A program made the position numbers and the translations under genes. This document shows, in pieces, positions 43,452 through 52,177 of a DNA stretch of 64,000 nucleotides (positions within the stretch are counted from its first letter, which is position 1; every line of letters starts with the position of its first letter). The DNA comes from Litorimonas sp964511495 (GTDB lineage: Bacteria > Pseudomonadota > Alphaproteobacteria > Caulobacterales > Maricaulaceae). Where the stretch lies: contig CAZEFT010000006.1 of assembly GCA_964511495.1 (NCBI GenBank), positions 92,646-156,645 of the forward strand, given 5' to 3'. The notes below the pieces were generated by a model. It did no database searches, was not told the DNA's origin, and saw only the letters and a program-made list of their open reading frames with translations.

Positions 43452-45053
43452 ATGTCAGCCAAGAAGAAGGATGCGGAGCATTTTGCAGAGACAGCACGCC
43501 TACGGGCCGATCTCTCGACAATGATGAATGCGGCTCAATCGACAGATCGGAAAGGCGATGAAAAGCGCACCGGTCAGCAAGACCGCTTGCCCGATATGCC
43601 TGAACGGCGCAGACGCCGCCAATCCGTTACTGATATACAAGTTCCCGAAAAACAAACCAATATGAGCGCTTGGCGCTTTGCCATGCGCGGCGTTGATGTC
43701 TTTGCTGTGATATATGTGATTACGTTGAGCATTTGGAACGGTTATGTCGGCGCCAATAATAATGGCATTGTCGCGCCGATTGCTGCGGCGGTTTTAGGCA
43801 GTGTTTTCTTTATTGGCTTGCTCGCCCTGAACAGGGCGCACCGGTTCAAGCCCACGGAAACATTTGGCCAGCACATACGAAAAGTAAGCTTGGCTTCGAC
43901 AGGCGCTTTGGGTCTGTGGTTGACCTGCGCGCTGATTTTACGCCCTGAAAGCTTTTTGCCGGACGTTTTAGCCAAGGCCGGAATCATAGCGACGGGCGTT
44001 TTGCTAGCGCTTCATACGCTTTACTATTACGCCACCCGACGATTACATAATAAAGGTGCTTTGGCCCCTACGATTGTCATGCTGGGTGCAACAGAATCGG
44101 CGCGCCGCATTATCGAAGAGAATGCGCGCTCAAAAGAGCTAAATATTCTGGCTATTTTTGACGATCGCATTGCGCGGGCCCCACATGATATTCACGGTGT
44201 CCCCGTTGTGGGTCGTGTGGAAGACCTCATGACATGGGATAAGCTTCCCTTCGTCAACCGCATTGTTGTGACCCTGCCCTCTATGGCGGCAGACAGAAAA
44301 CAGGCTTTTGTCGATCAGGTGAAGCTCCTGCCCAACCGTATCGCTTTTGTCGTGGACGCGTTCGAAACCCTGAACCACGTGCAGCAACGCGTTTCTGAAA
44401 TCGCCGAAATCAGTATGCGGGATGTGACAGGCCATCCAAAAAGTGGACGTCATACCGCCGTTAAACGGGTTACGGATATTGTGATCTCTTCCATTGCTTT
44501 GATTATAGGCGCACCGTTCTTATTGCTCATTGCGGCGATGATTAAACTCGACAGTCCCGGCCCGGTTATTTTCAAACAGAAACGCCATGGTTTTAATAAT
44601 CGCGTCTTCAGCGTGTATAAATTCCGCTCTATGAAAAAAGAGGAAGAAGACCTGAATGCCGAGCGCCAAGTCACTGTGGGTGATTCACGCGTGACGAAAC
44701 TCGGTCGCTTCATTCGTAAAACCTCGATTGATGAATTGCCGCAACTTCTCAATGTGTTGAAGGGCGAAATGTCTTTGGTCGGGCCCCGCCCTCATGCCGT
44801 GGGTATGCGCACGAACGGTAAAGACTCTATGGAATTGGTCGAGGAATATGCGCACCGTCATAAGGTTAAGCCCGGCATGACCGGATGGGCGCAGATTAAT
44901 GGCTCACGCGGTGCGTTGGAAACCGCCGACGATATTGCCGAACGGGTTCGCTTGGATGTCGACTATATAGAGCGCAGCAGTTTCTTCTTTGATCTTTACA
45001 TCATGTTGATGACCTTGCCTGTCTTATTGGGCGACAAGGAGACTGTGCGTTAA
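43452..45053 (+). CDS. hfsE: Undecaprenyl-phosphate sugar-1-phosphate transferase (HfsE-like, polyisoprenyl-phosphate hexose-1-P transferase)
   Basis: A 533-residue initiating transferase. ATG 43452 follows AAGGTGGG; a GTG six codons earlier lacks such a site. A basic cytoplasmic N-terminus (RRRRRQ) precedes about four membrane helices, a CoA-binding-like domain (about 190-320) and the C-terminal bacterial sugar transferase domain. The latter has VIFKQKRHGFNNRVFSVYKF, SIDELPQLLNVLKGEMSLVG, PRPHAVGM and PGMTGWAQINGSRG. It loads the first sugar phosphate onto undecaprenyl phosphate. The run of following genes matches the Caulobacter holdfast order hfsE-F-G-H, so an HfsE role is likely. Confidence 0.85.
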   Translation: MSAKKKDAEHFAETARLRADLSTMMNAAQSTDRKGDEKRTGQQDRLPDMPERRRRRQSVTDIQVPEKQTNMSAWRFAMRGVDVFAVIYVITLSIWNGYVGANNNGIVAPIAAAVLGSVFFIGLLALNRAHRFKPTETFGQHIRKVSLASTGALGLWLTCALILRPESFLPDVLAKAGIIATGVLLALHTLYYYATRRLHNKGALAPTIVMLGATESARRIIEENARSKELNILAIFDDRIARAPHDIHGVPVVGRVEDLMTWDKLPFVNRIVVTLPSMAADRKQAFVDQVKLLPNRIAFVVDAFETLNHVQQRVSEIAEISMRDVTGHPKSGRHTAVKRVTDIVISSIALIIGAPFLLLIAAMIKLDSPGPVIFKQKRHGFNNRVFSVYKFRSMKKEEEDLNAERQVTVGDSRVTKLGRFIRKTSIDELPQLLNVLKGEMSLVGPRPHAVGMRTNGKDSMELVEEYAHRHKVKPGMTGWAQINGSRGALETADDIAERVRLDVDYIERSSFFFDLYIMLMTLPVLLGDKETVR

Positions 45054-45094
45054 ATGAAACACGGGAATTGGCATATGTTGCAGGGGGCGCGATC

Positions 45095-46591
45095 ATGATT
45101 GGTCGCTCAGCCCTCGCTTATATTCCGGTTAATCTCGCCAATATCGTGGTGAGTTTTGGTACGGTCGTGATCCTGACGCGCTTGCTCGACCAACCGGGTG
45201 AGTTTGGCCGTTACGCCATTGCTGTGATTACGCTGCAATTTGGGCATATGTTATTTTTTACATGGATTGAGGCCGCTATGGCGCGGTTTCAATCACGCGC
45301 GGAACGAGAGGGTGATGTCAAAAATCACCTCAAAACGCTTTATATGCTAGCCGCGATTTTAGTCGTCGCCGCCGCCCTTTCCTTTTCTGCTATTCTCTAC
45401 TTCTTACCGATTTCGCAACTCTTGAAAACGATTATCGGGTTTGCTTTGGCCTCAACTTGCCTTCAGGTCTTTTTCAATCTGGGCATGGAAGCCCATAAGG
45501 CTGCGCACCGTATTAAACGTTATTCTCTCACCTTTTCGACGCAAAATTTGTTGAGTTTTTCGCTTGGTATTATTTTAATCCTTGTGACACCTCTACGTGA
45601 GGTCGCGCCTTTTATCGGAATTATTATAGGGTGTTCCCTCATTCTTTTTCTTGATTTGCTCTTCATGTTGCCCAAGCTAAAAGGCGGGACATTCTTACAG
45701 AGTAAATCAAAAACTTATGCCGCTTACGGTATCCCCATTAGCCTCTCATTGCTTTTGACCTATGCTTTGAACTCTGCTGATGTTTACCTCATTGCGGGTT
45801 TCATGGGCGAAGCTGCGGCGGGCGAATATAGTGCGGGTTACAATCTCGCTAATCGCAGTCTGGAAATTTTATTTATCTGGCTGTCCATGGCCGTTACCCC
45901 TTTGGCGATTACGGCGTTTGAAAAAAATGGCTCCGGCGTCTCTGAAAATATTATGCGCGATTATGGTGCGACACTCCTCTGGATTACCCTTCCCGCAGCC
46001 ACCGGCATTGCCTTAGTCGCCAATGATGCCGGATTTATTCTGGGTGAGTCCGTGCGGGACAATGCCGTCATGGTCATGCCGTTAATCGCCTTTGCGGGTG
46101 TCCTGAATGGTTTCATAAATTATTATATTCAACGTGCCTTTATGCTCTCGGGTGTCACGCGCTCATTCGTTTGGGTTATGATACCGCCTTTTGTTTTAAA
46201 CATCGGGCTGAACCTCTGGCTTATTCCGGCCTATGGCTTGATGGGAGCGGTTTACGCCACGATCGCTGCGTATAGTCTCGGTGCCGTGCTCGCCTTTATT
46301 ATTGCGCGACGTTATTATCCCCTTCCCTTACCGACCAAAGCCATCGCTCAAATATCTTTCGCATGTGCCGTAATGTATGCCGGTGTCTCTATAATGCCGT
46401 GGTCGGATGAGTGGCCTGATGTCATTCGCCTTTTCGCGAAAGCGGCTTGGGGCATGGCAATTTATGGCGCTGTCTGTTGGGTCATCAATGCCGCCAATTG
46501 CCGGAATTTGGTGAAAGGTTTTTACGCCCGATTTAAGGGGCATTCCGATGATAATGCCCCCATTGACGTAAAGGGAGCTGTTTGTGACTAA
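45095..46591 (+). CDS. hfsF: Polysaccharide flippase (Wzx-type, HfsF-like)
   Basis: A 498-residue integral membrane protein with about 12-14 helices, of the MOP/MATE-related polysaccharide exporter class. I prefer ATG 45095 (MIGRSALAYIP), preceded by AGGGGG, to a TTG nine codons earlier. It would flip the lipid-linked repeat unit to the periplasm. It follows hfsE by 41 bp and overlaps the next glycosyltransferase by 8 bp. Confidence 0.82.
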   Translation: MIGRSALAYIPVNLANIVVSFGTVVILTRLLDQPGEFGRYAIAVITLQFGHMLFFTWIEAAMARFQSRAEREGDVKNHLKTLYMLAAILVVAAALSFSAILYFLPISQLLKTIIGFALASTCLQVFFNLGMEAHKAAHRIKRYSLTFSTQNLLSFSLGIILILVTPLREVAPFIGIIIGCSLILFLDLLFMLPKLKGGTFLQSKSKTYAAYGIPISLSLLLTYALNSADVYLIAGFMGEAAAGEYSAGYNLANRSLEILFIWLSMAVTPLAITAFEKNGSGVSENIMRDYGATLLWITLPAATGIALVANDAGFILGESVRDNAVMVMPLIAFAGVLNGFINYYIQRAFMLSGVTRSFVWVMIPPFVLNIGLNLWLIPAYGLMGAVYATIAAYSLGAVLAFIIARRYYPLPLPTKAIAQISFACAVMYAGVSIMPWSDEWPDVIRLFAKAAWGMAIYGAVCWVINAANCRNLVKGFYARFKGHSDDNAPIDVKGAVCD

Positions 46592-47507
46592 AATTATTTC
46601 TAATTCAGCCTTTGGGGAAAAAACGGTTGTTTTATCCGTTCTCATCCCGTTTTATCGTGATGATGCGTCTGCCTTGCTCAATTCCCTCTCAAAACAACGG
46701 ACATCTCAACCTGTTGAGATTATTATTGTGGATGACGGTACAAAAGACGACGCTCTGACGGAACGCGTGACAGCCGCTGTGCAGCAAGCCAATAAAGCCG
46801 CTTGCCTGATGACCTTGGCCGAAAATCAAGGGCGCTCAGCCGCACGAAACCACTTACAACGCGCCTCCAATGCGGATTGGATATTATTCCTTGATGCGGA
46901 TATGCGCCCTGTCAGTGAAGCGTTTTTAGAAAATTATATCCAGCTCATTCAATCGGATATGGCGGATGTTTTTTTCGGCGGCTTTACTGTTGAAGAAAAG
47001 AGCCAAAACAAAGACGGCGAATTGCATCGCGCCTTATCAGAAGTGTCTGATTGCCTGCCCGTAGAAGAACGCGAAGCCGCCGGGCCACAATTTGTGGCGT
47101 CATCTAATTTATGTATTCGCAAGTCTGTCATTCAGGACAATCCCTTTGATGATGGTTTCCAAGGATGGGGTTGGGAAGACAGTGAATGGGCCGCCCGAAT
47201 TTCAAAAATCTACCGCTTGAAACATGTCAATAATCCAGCGCTTCATATTGGCTTGGAAAGCACAAATACCTTGCTTTGCCGTTTTAAGACCAGTGGTGAA
47301 AATTACGCCCTGTTTACGGAAAAACATCCCGACCTAGCAAAGGCTCTAACGCTTTACAGACTTTCAAGTAAGCTCAGATCAGTGCCAGGGCATAAATTCG
47401 TTCGTCCAATTTTAAAAGCCATCGTGAAACTGCCCTTGCCGATGAAAGCGCGCCTAATAGCGCTAAAACTCTGGCGCGCCTCTTGGTATGCGGATGCTTT
47501 GTCATGA
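46584..47507 (+). CDS. hfsG: Family 2 glycosyltransferase (HfsG-like)
   Basis: A 307-residue GT-A fold enzyme. It shows LSVLIPFYRDD, IIIVDDGTKDD, FLDADMRP (nucleotide-sugar/metal DxD) and GWGWEDSEWAAR as the acceptor-side ED motif. A GTG start overlaps the flippase end. The position in the E-F-G-H order supports a role adding a sugar to the holdfast-type repeat unit; the sugar is unknown (GlcNAc in Caulobacter is a precedent). Confidence 0.82.
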   Translation: MTKIISNSAFGEKTVVLSVLIPFYRDDASALLNSLSKQRTSQPVEIIIVDDGTKDDALTERVTAAVQQANKAACLMTLAENQGRSAARNHLQRASNADWILFLDADMRPVSEAFLENYIQLIQSDMADVFFGGFTVEEKSQNKDGELHRALSEVSDCLPVEEREAAGPQFVASSNLCIRKSVIQDNPFDDGFQGWGWEDSEWAARISKIYRLKHVNNPALHIGLESTNTLLCRFKTSGENYALFTEKHPDLAKALTLYRLSSKLRSVPGHKFVRPILKAIVKLPLPMKARLIALKLWRASWYADALS

Positions 47508-48295
47508 ACGCTCATACTGATTTCGCTTCTACTGACTTCAAGGTCTATTCGCCTTCGACCTCGCTTTGGTCGAAATTGGCCCGCCGCGCCGTGAAATATC
47601 AGCATCAACGGAAATTAGTGATTAAAACTGAGAAGCCTCTCGTCAGTTTCAGTTTTGACGACTGCCCGCAATCCGTATTCGAAAACGCCCTACCCGCTCT
47701 TGAGAAGCGCGGATGGCACGGTACGATTTACGCCGCCATGGGCCTCTGCGGAACCAGCAATCATTTGGGCCTGCATATGAGCGAGGCCGAAATGAAATCG
47801 GCCTCTAAAAGCGGACATGAAATCGCGGACCATACCTTTTCGCATTTGGATGCCAATGCGGTGGCGCCCGAAATTTTCCTCAAAGACATCGCGAAGAACC
47901 GCGCCGCCTTTGAGCGTCTAGGCCTGCCACGCGCCCGTAATTTCGCTTATCCTTATGGCGAGGTAAATGCGTCGGTCAAAGAAGCCTTGGCCGAACAATT
48001 CTCTCTCATGCGCGGTATCCACTCACCGATACACTCCAAGACCATGGATTTGAATCAAGCCGCCACTCACCGCCTTTATTCTGGCGAGGATTTTCTGGAA
48101 TGCCGTAAAGCCATTCGAGGTTTGAAAGAAACGCCGAGCTGGCTCATCCTTTTTACTCACGACGTCAGGGATAATCCCAGTCCGTTTGGTTGTACGCCTA
48201 GCGAATTTCAAACCATTCTGAAAGATGTTGAGACCATCGGAGCTGATGTCTTGCCCGTTCAAGCGGCCTTGGACGTTTTGAGGGAGGCAAAATAA
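47504..48295 (+). CDS. hfsH: NodB-type polysaccharide deacetylase (HfsH-like)
   Basis: A 263-residue carbohydrate esterase family 4 protein. The motifs are SFSFDDCPQS (catalytic and metal Asp), IADHTFSHLD (metal His pair), RNFAYPYGE and ILFTHDVRD. ATG 47504 overlaps the preceding stop (ATGA); an in-frame TTG at 47483 would lie well inside hfsG. There is no signal peptide, as in Caulobacter HfsH, which partially deacetylates holdfast GlcNAc and controls cohesion and anchoring. That function here is inferred from context and motifs. Confidence 0.86.
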   Translation: MNAHTDFASTDFKVYSPSTSLWSKLARRAVKYQHQRKLVIKTEKPLVSFSFDDCPQSVFENALPALEKRGWHGTIYAAMGLCGTSNHLGLHMSEAEMKSASKSGHEIADHTFSHLDANAVAPEIFLKDIAKNRAAFERLGLPRARNFAYPYGEVNASVKEALAEQFSLMRGIHSPIHSKTMDLNQAATHRLYSGEDFLECRKAIRGLKETPSWLILFTHDVRDNPSPFGCTPSEFQTILKDVETIGADVLPVQAALDVLREAK

Positions 48296-49234
48296 ATGAC
48301 GAAGCCAGGAGTTGATCAATGGAAAGAGAACGGCGTCTCGATCGTTATCCCGACCTATAAAAGACCCGATGATATTTTACGCGCCTTGAAAAGCGTTGAA
48401 GCCGAGGCGCTCGCCTTACCTCTTTGCGAAATCGTTGTGACGGATAACGATCCGGCCGCCTCAGCAAAAGATATCGTCAGCACTTTTATCAAGACTAGCG
48501 AAACTGATACGCATTATATTCACGAGCCTAATCCGGGTGTCTCCAATGCCCGCAATACAGCGCTTAAAAAAGCGCGGGGGCGTTACATCGCTTTCTTGGA
48601 TGATGATATGGAAGCCCTGCCCCAATGGGTCAGTGCGAGCCTGAAAGCCTGTGAAAACTTTGATGCAGGCCTGGTCTTTGGGCCGGTCAATGCGGTTATG
48701 CCCAAAGGGAAAGCGATTTATCCCTTTATGTCTCCCGCCTTTGACCGCCTCCCCCACACGGAAACCGGGTATATTGATGAAGGTGTCGCCACGGGCGGTT
48801 GCCTCGTTGATTTGGCACGTTGTAATATTCCGACCCCCGCTTTTGACCCGGCGCTCAATCAGACTGGCGGTGAAGATGATGCCTTTTTCCGTCATGTGAT
48901 GGCGAGAGGCACAAAAGCCGTTTGGACAAATGATGCCAAATGTCTGGAACATGTGCCGGAAAAACGCGCTACATTTAACTATATCTGGCAACGCAATTTT
49001 GCCTTTGGGCAAAGCCCATCTCAAGAAGCCAGTGAAGCCGGGCTAAAAGGATTACCACGCGTCTTTTTCTGGATGGCAGTCGGTGGCGCACAAAGCCTTC
49101 TTTCTCTGCCACGTTTGGCATGGGACGGTTTGACAGGGTCCCCTAAACGGGTTCTCTCTCTCGCCAAATTTGCTCAGGGTGTTGGTAAAATTTTCTGGTT
49201 CAAAGCGTTTTCACCCAAGCTTTACGGGAATTAA
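48296..49234 (+). CDS. Family 2 glycosyltransferase (possible HfsL counterpart)
   Basis: A 312-residue GT2 enzyme. It has VSIVIPTYKRPDDIL, EIVVTDNDPAA, NPGVSNARNTALKKARG and FLDDDMEALP (DxD). A C-terminal region (about 230-312) has amphipathic/hydrophobic segments that may associate with the membrane. It abuts hfsH with no gap. Caulobacter uses the GT2 HfsL as an extra holdfast glycosyltransferase, so HfsL is a reasonable guess, not an assignment. Confidence 0.84.
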   Translation: MTKPGVDQWKENGVSIVIPTYKRPDDILRALKSVEAEALALPLCEIVVTDNDPAASAKDIVSTFIKTSETDTHYIHEPNPGVSNARNTALKKARGRYIAFLDDDMEALPQWVSASLKACENFDAGLVFGPVNAVMPKGKAIYPFMSPAFDRLPHTETGYIDEGVATGGCLVDLARCNIPTPAFDPALNQTGGEDDAFFRHVMARGTKAVWTNDAKCLEHVPEKRATFNYIWQRNFAFGQSPSQEASEAGLKGLPRVFFWMAVGGAQSLLSLPRLAWDGLTGSPKRVLSLAKFAQGVGKIFWFKAFSPKLYGN

Positions 49235-49284
49235 AGTCAGCGCTTCTGTTTGATACCCAGCGACCTAGAGCTTTCGTCGCTGAC

Positions 49285-50001
49285 CTATTGAGCCGTTTGC
49301 AAAACGCGTAAAGGCGAACCTGCATTGAGGATTAGTCCTTCATAACGGCCGCCAACTGCGATAATTTGATCTCTCAAATATTGATGAGCCGGCGCATTTC
49401 CGTCATCGGCCAAAGCCACTAAAACCGTGCTGTCCGCAAAGGGGGCTAAGGCTAGACAATCGGCATTGCGGTCAAAGGCAGGCATGTCGACAAATATGAT
49501 AGAAAATTGAGAGCGTAATAACTGCCAATAGGCACTATTGGGGAAGAAGGATAATTGGTCTCCGACACCCAATTGGTCCCAGAAAAAACTGGTGAAGGCC
49601 AAGTCAGTTTTATTGTCTATATAGACAGCGCCAACATTGGGTTGGGCGCGTGTTTGTCCGTTTTGATTGCTGACTTGCCAATACCCTGTGCTGCCAAAGG
49701 TCGCGTCATAGGGTCCATGCACATCGCCTGCTCTATGCGCCGCGAAATAATGTTTCGTTTGCGCCAATTGAAGAAAGTCACAATCGACCAATCCCACACG
49801 TTTGGCATCATAGGCCGCTTCGGACGCGGCAATTTCCGCTAAGTTACGGGCGACGAAACTCGTCCCCATCTCTGACTTCGCGGCTGAGATTTGTATGATT
49901 TTCCCAAGACCGTCAGGTCTTGGGTGGCTTTTCAGTCCTGCCAGAATAGCACGAAGGACCGAACGAGCAGCATGGGAAGGCGTATCAGATCCCATATCCA
50001 T
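49285..50001 (-). CDS. hfsB: CpsD/CapB-like ATPase with a degenerate P-loop (HfsB-like)
   Basis: A 238-residue protein with the fold pattern of bacterial tyrosine kinase cytoplasmic domains. The Walker A region near residues 39-48 reads SAAKSEMGTS. The deviant-Walker signature Lys (42) is kept, but the canonical P-loop Lys is Thr47. Walker A' (VGLVDCDF) and Walker B (IIFVDMPAF) aspartates remain. There is no tyrosine cluster at the C-terminus (ends VLQTAQ). It follows the Wzc/HfsA-like gene by 17 bp, the HfsA-HfsB arrangement. It may be a non-kinase regulator of export. Confidence 0.8.
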   Translation of the reverse strand: MDMGSDTPSHAARSVLRAILAGLKSHPRPDGLGKIIQISAAKSEMGTSFVARNLAEIAASEAAYDAKRVGLVDCDFLQLAQTKHYFAAHRAGDVHGPYDATFGSTGYWQVSNQNGQTRAQPNVGAVYIDNKTDLAFTSFFWDQLGVGDQLSFFPNSAYWQLLRSQFSIIFVDMPAFDRNADCLALAPFADSTVLVALADDGNAPAHQYLRDQIIAVGGRYEGLILNAGSPLRVLQTAQ

Positions 50002-50018
50002 TCCCGTTTAACCCCATT

Positions 50019-52052
50019 TTACTGCCCGGAATTATCCTCCGGCGGTAATGTTCCTAGCACATTCATATCATTTTGCGATTGATTTTGTGAATTTTGGTTC
50101 TGTTGCGGCATTGGTGCGACATAAGGATTGGCATACATATCCAATGCAGCAGAACCGTTTTGGGAATGATAGGGCTGTTGTGGGCTCCACTCAACCGGAC
50201 CAGTTTGGTAGTCTGTGCTTAAGCTGGCATTGGTTTGTTGTGCGCCATAACCCTGTTCTTGGCCGTTTGGAAAATAAGGAGCGGGCTGAGCCCCGGAAGC
50301 GTCATAATAGCCACCCTGATCATATCCATTACCATATCCCATCGAGGCTTGCTGATACCCGCCTGCCTCATAGGAAGATGCAGAATGTTGTGCGGCAGGT
50401 TGATATTCCTGCGGAGAATATTCTGGCGGCGATAAAGGCTCGGGAATGCGGTCGCTTTGGCGACGTCCCCCGGCTTGCCCGCTTCCATGACCGGCGGCAG
50501 CGGCGCCTACACGTTGCGAGGTTGCGAAATGACGCGGGTCCAAGAAGACACGCGCCAAGGCCACCATTAATAAGGCGAAGCCCCAAAACAAAGTCGCCAG
50601 TGCAAACATTAACATGCGCATATTCGGCCCCTTCAGCGCATAACGTGCACGGGCAATCGTCCGTACATTTTCGTTATTTGCAGCGGCTTGATCCTGATTG
50701 ATAAGGGCTTCTTGCTCACGCGCATTATAAGTCGTTAAGCGTTCTGATAATGTCTTCCGCTCTCGTACTAGGTTTTGATAGGTTGGATCTAATTGGGTCA
50801 AACGACGGACTTTGGCATCAGCACTATCGAGTTGACGTTGCAACGTGAACTCCTTTTCGCGCAAAGAGTCCGCAGTTGCCTGTAATGTATTCAGGGTCTT
50901 TGCGATTTCCTGATGAACCGGATTTGGCCCGACACGACGCCCCCCTGTTGCTTCACCGTTATAGCCTGATTGCACAGACCGCAATTGTTCTAACTCGGCG
51001 CGTTTTTGACGCACAGGGTCACTCGTCGGCAAATATTTAGCCAAAAGCTGTCCAAGTTCCAACTCCGCTTGCGCAATTCGTTGAGACGCTCTGTCGTCTC
51101 GATAAAGATCAATCGTTGCAGGTGTTTGACGCATCTGATCTTCTACCTTGGCAAGCGCGGCTTCCGCTTCGGCAATATCCGCGCGCGTTTTATTGAGCGC
51201 TTCTTTCAATTCTTCTGAACGCTTCTGCACGCCTTTTTGCTCTGAGAGGAAATCAGAAATATTATTGGTTTTTAGAAAGCTGGCCAAAGCTAATTCATTT
51301 TTGGCGAGTTGCTCTTCTGTCGCAATTCGTCTCTTCCCGATCAAATCGGATGAGCCTTCAACGAACACTGTGCGCCGGAAAGTTTTATATTCTTGGATAA
51401 AAGCGTTCAGTGTTTCAACGGCCACCGCAGGGTTCTCATGCTTATAGACCAAATTGATGATTGAAGATTTGGGTTGCGGCATGACAACAAATGAAGATTC
51501 AACGCGTTTGCGACGCTCCATCTGTGCTTCACGAATAGCAAATTGATCATTTCCGGCAGCTCTGATTTTTTCTTCGGCCGACTTATCAAACCGTAAACTG
51601 TCTGAAGGGGTCGAGGTCATTTGACCAATAACCGCATCAATCACTTCAGAGTTTTTAATGATACCCACTTCGGTCAGGATAATCGTATCCGCCGTTAACT
51701 GAAGTCCATTTTGATTGCCCTGCGTGCCCACGGGTTGATAGACATATTCGTCACCCAATTGCACCATGAGGCTCCCATTTGCCGTATAGGTGCGTTTGAA
51801 ATCAGCGGTCGCATACCAAGCGAAAACCATCCCGATGAGCAAAAGAGGGATAACCCAGAATAATTGTCGACCAAAAGATTTCGCAGCATCCGCGAGACGA
51901 ATATTGGGAACACCCTGCGCATAATCCCGCACGGTAAGCTCATTTATATCAGCACTGTTGTAAGCCACATTTTGAGGCTCTACATTCTGCGCATAGACGG
52001 GGGGATGGCTCCGGCCACGCCTCAGTCTATTCCTTAGACCTAAAAGGGCCAT
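50019..52052 (-). CDS. hfsA: Wzc/Wzz-type polysaccharide export protein (HfsA-like)
   Basis: A 677-residue inner-membrane polysaccharide co-polymerase. A short cytoplasmic N-terminus is followed by a membrane helix (about 65-84; WVIPLLLIGMVFAWY), a long periplasmic coiled-coil domain (about 90-470) and a second helix (about 480-503; LMFALATLFWGFALLM). The kinase domain is absent and encoded separately as hfsB. The C-terminal 170 residues are a low-complexity Gln/Asn/Tyr/Pro-rich cytoplasmic tail with many tyrosines. It would span the periplasm towards the Wza-like HfsD, whose gene is divergent next door. Confidence 0.85.
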   Translation of the reverse strand: MALLGLRNRLRRGRSHPPVYAQNVEPQNVAYNSADINELTVRDYAQGVPNIRLADAAKSFGRQLFWVIPLLLIGMVFAWYATADFKRTYTANGSLMVQLGDEYVYQPVGTQGNQNGLQLTADTIILTEVGIIKNSEVIDAVIGQMTSTPSDSLRFDKSAEEKIRAAGNDQFAIREAQMERRKRVESSFVVMPQPKSSIINLVYKHENPAVAVETLNAFIQEYKTFRRTVFVEGSSDLIGKRRIATEEQLAKNELALASFLKTNNISDFLSEQKGVQKRSEELKEALNKTRADIAEAEAALAKVEDQMRQTPATIDLYRDDRASQRIAQAELELGQLLAKYLPTSDPVRQKRAELEQLRSVQSGYNGEATGGRRVGPNPVHQEIAKTLNTLQATADSLREKEFTLQRQLDSADAKVRRLTQLDPTYQNLVRERKTLSERLTTYNAREQEALINQDQAAANNENVRTIARARYALKGPNMRMLMFALATLFWGFALLMVALARVFLDPRHFATSQRVGAAAAGHGSGQAGGRRQSDRIPEPLSPPEYSPQEYQPAAQHSASSYEAGGYQQASMGYGNGYDQGGYYDASGAQPAPYFPNGQEQGYGAQQTNASLSTDYQTGPVEWSPQQPYHSQNGSAALDMYANPYVAPMPQQNQNSQNQSQNDMNVLGTLPPEDNSGQ

Positions 52053-52074
52053 AATGTTTCCTCATTGCGATTCG

Positions 52075-52082
52075 TTAACCAT
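52075..52082 (+). promoter_or_regulatory. CtrA-type 8-mer TTAACCAT between hfsA and hfsD
   Basis: TTAACCAT is an established CtrA half-box variant. It lies 22 bp upstream of the hfsA start and 96 bp upstream of hfsD, in the 125-bp divergent region. An 8-mer alone can occur by chance, but a full box also precedes hfsE in the same locus. Confidence 0.45.
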
Positions 52083-52177
52083 AAAGACCCCTAAATTTTA
52101 ATATTTCCTTATCCATTCTTGTTAAGAATTGGAAAAATTGAAATTCTTGGCGAAAACGCCTGAGATTGAGTGTTTTT

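Noticed and set aside
45054..45098. 14-codon mini-frame starting directly after the hfsE stop and overlapping the flippase ATG
   Set aside because: Could mediate translational coupling, but it has no support beyond position, and a direct AGGGGG site already serves the flippase.
49258..49282. CAGCGAC/GTCGCTG hairpin between the convergent GT2 and hfsB genes as a bidirectional terminator
   Set aside because: A 7-bp stem with an 11-nt loop and no T-run on either side is too weak to call.
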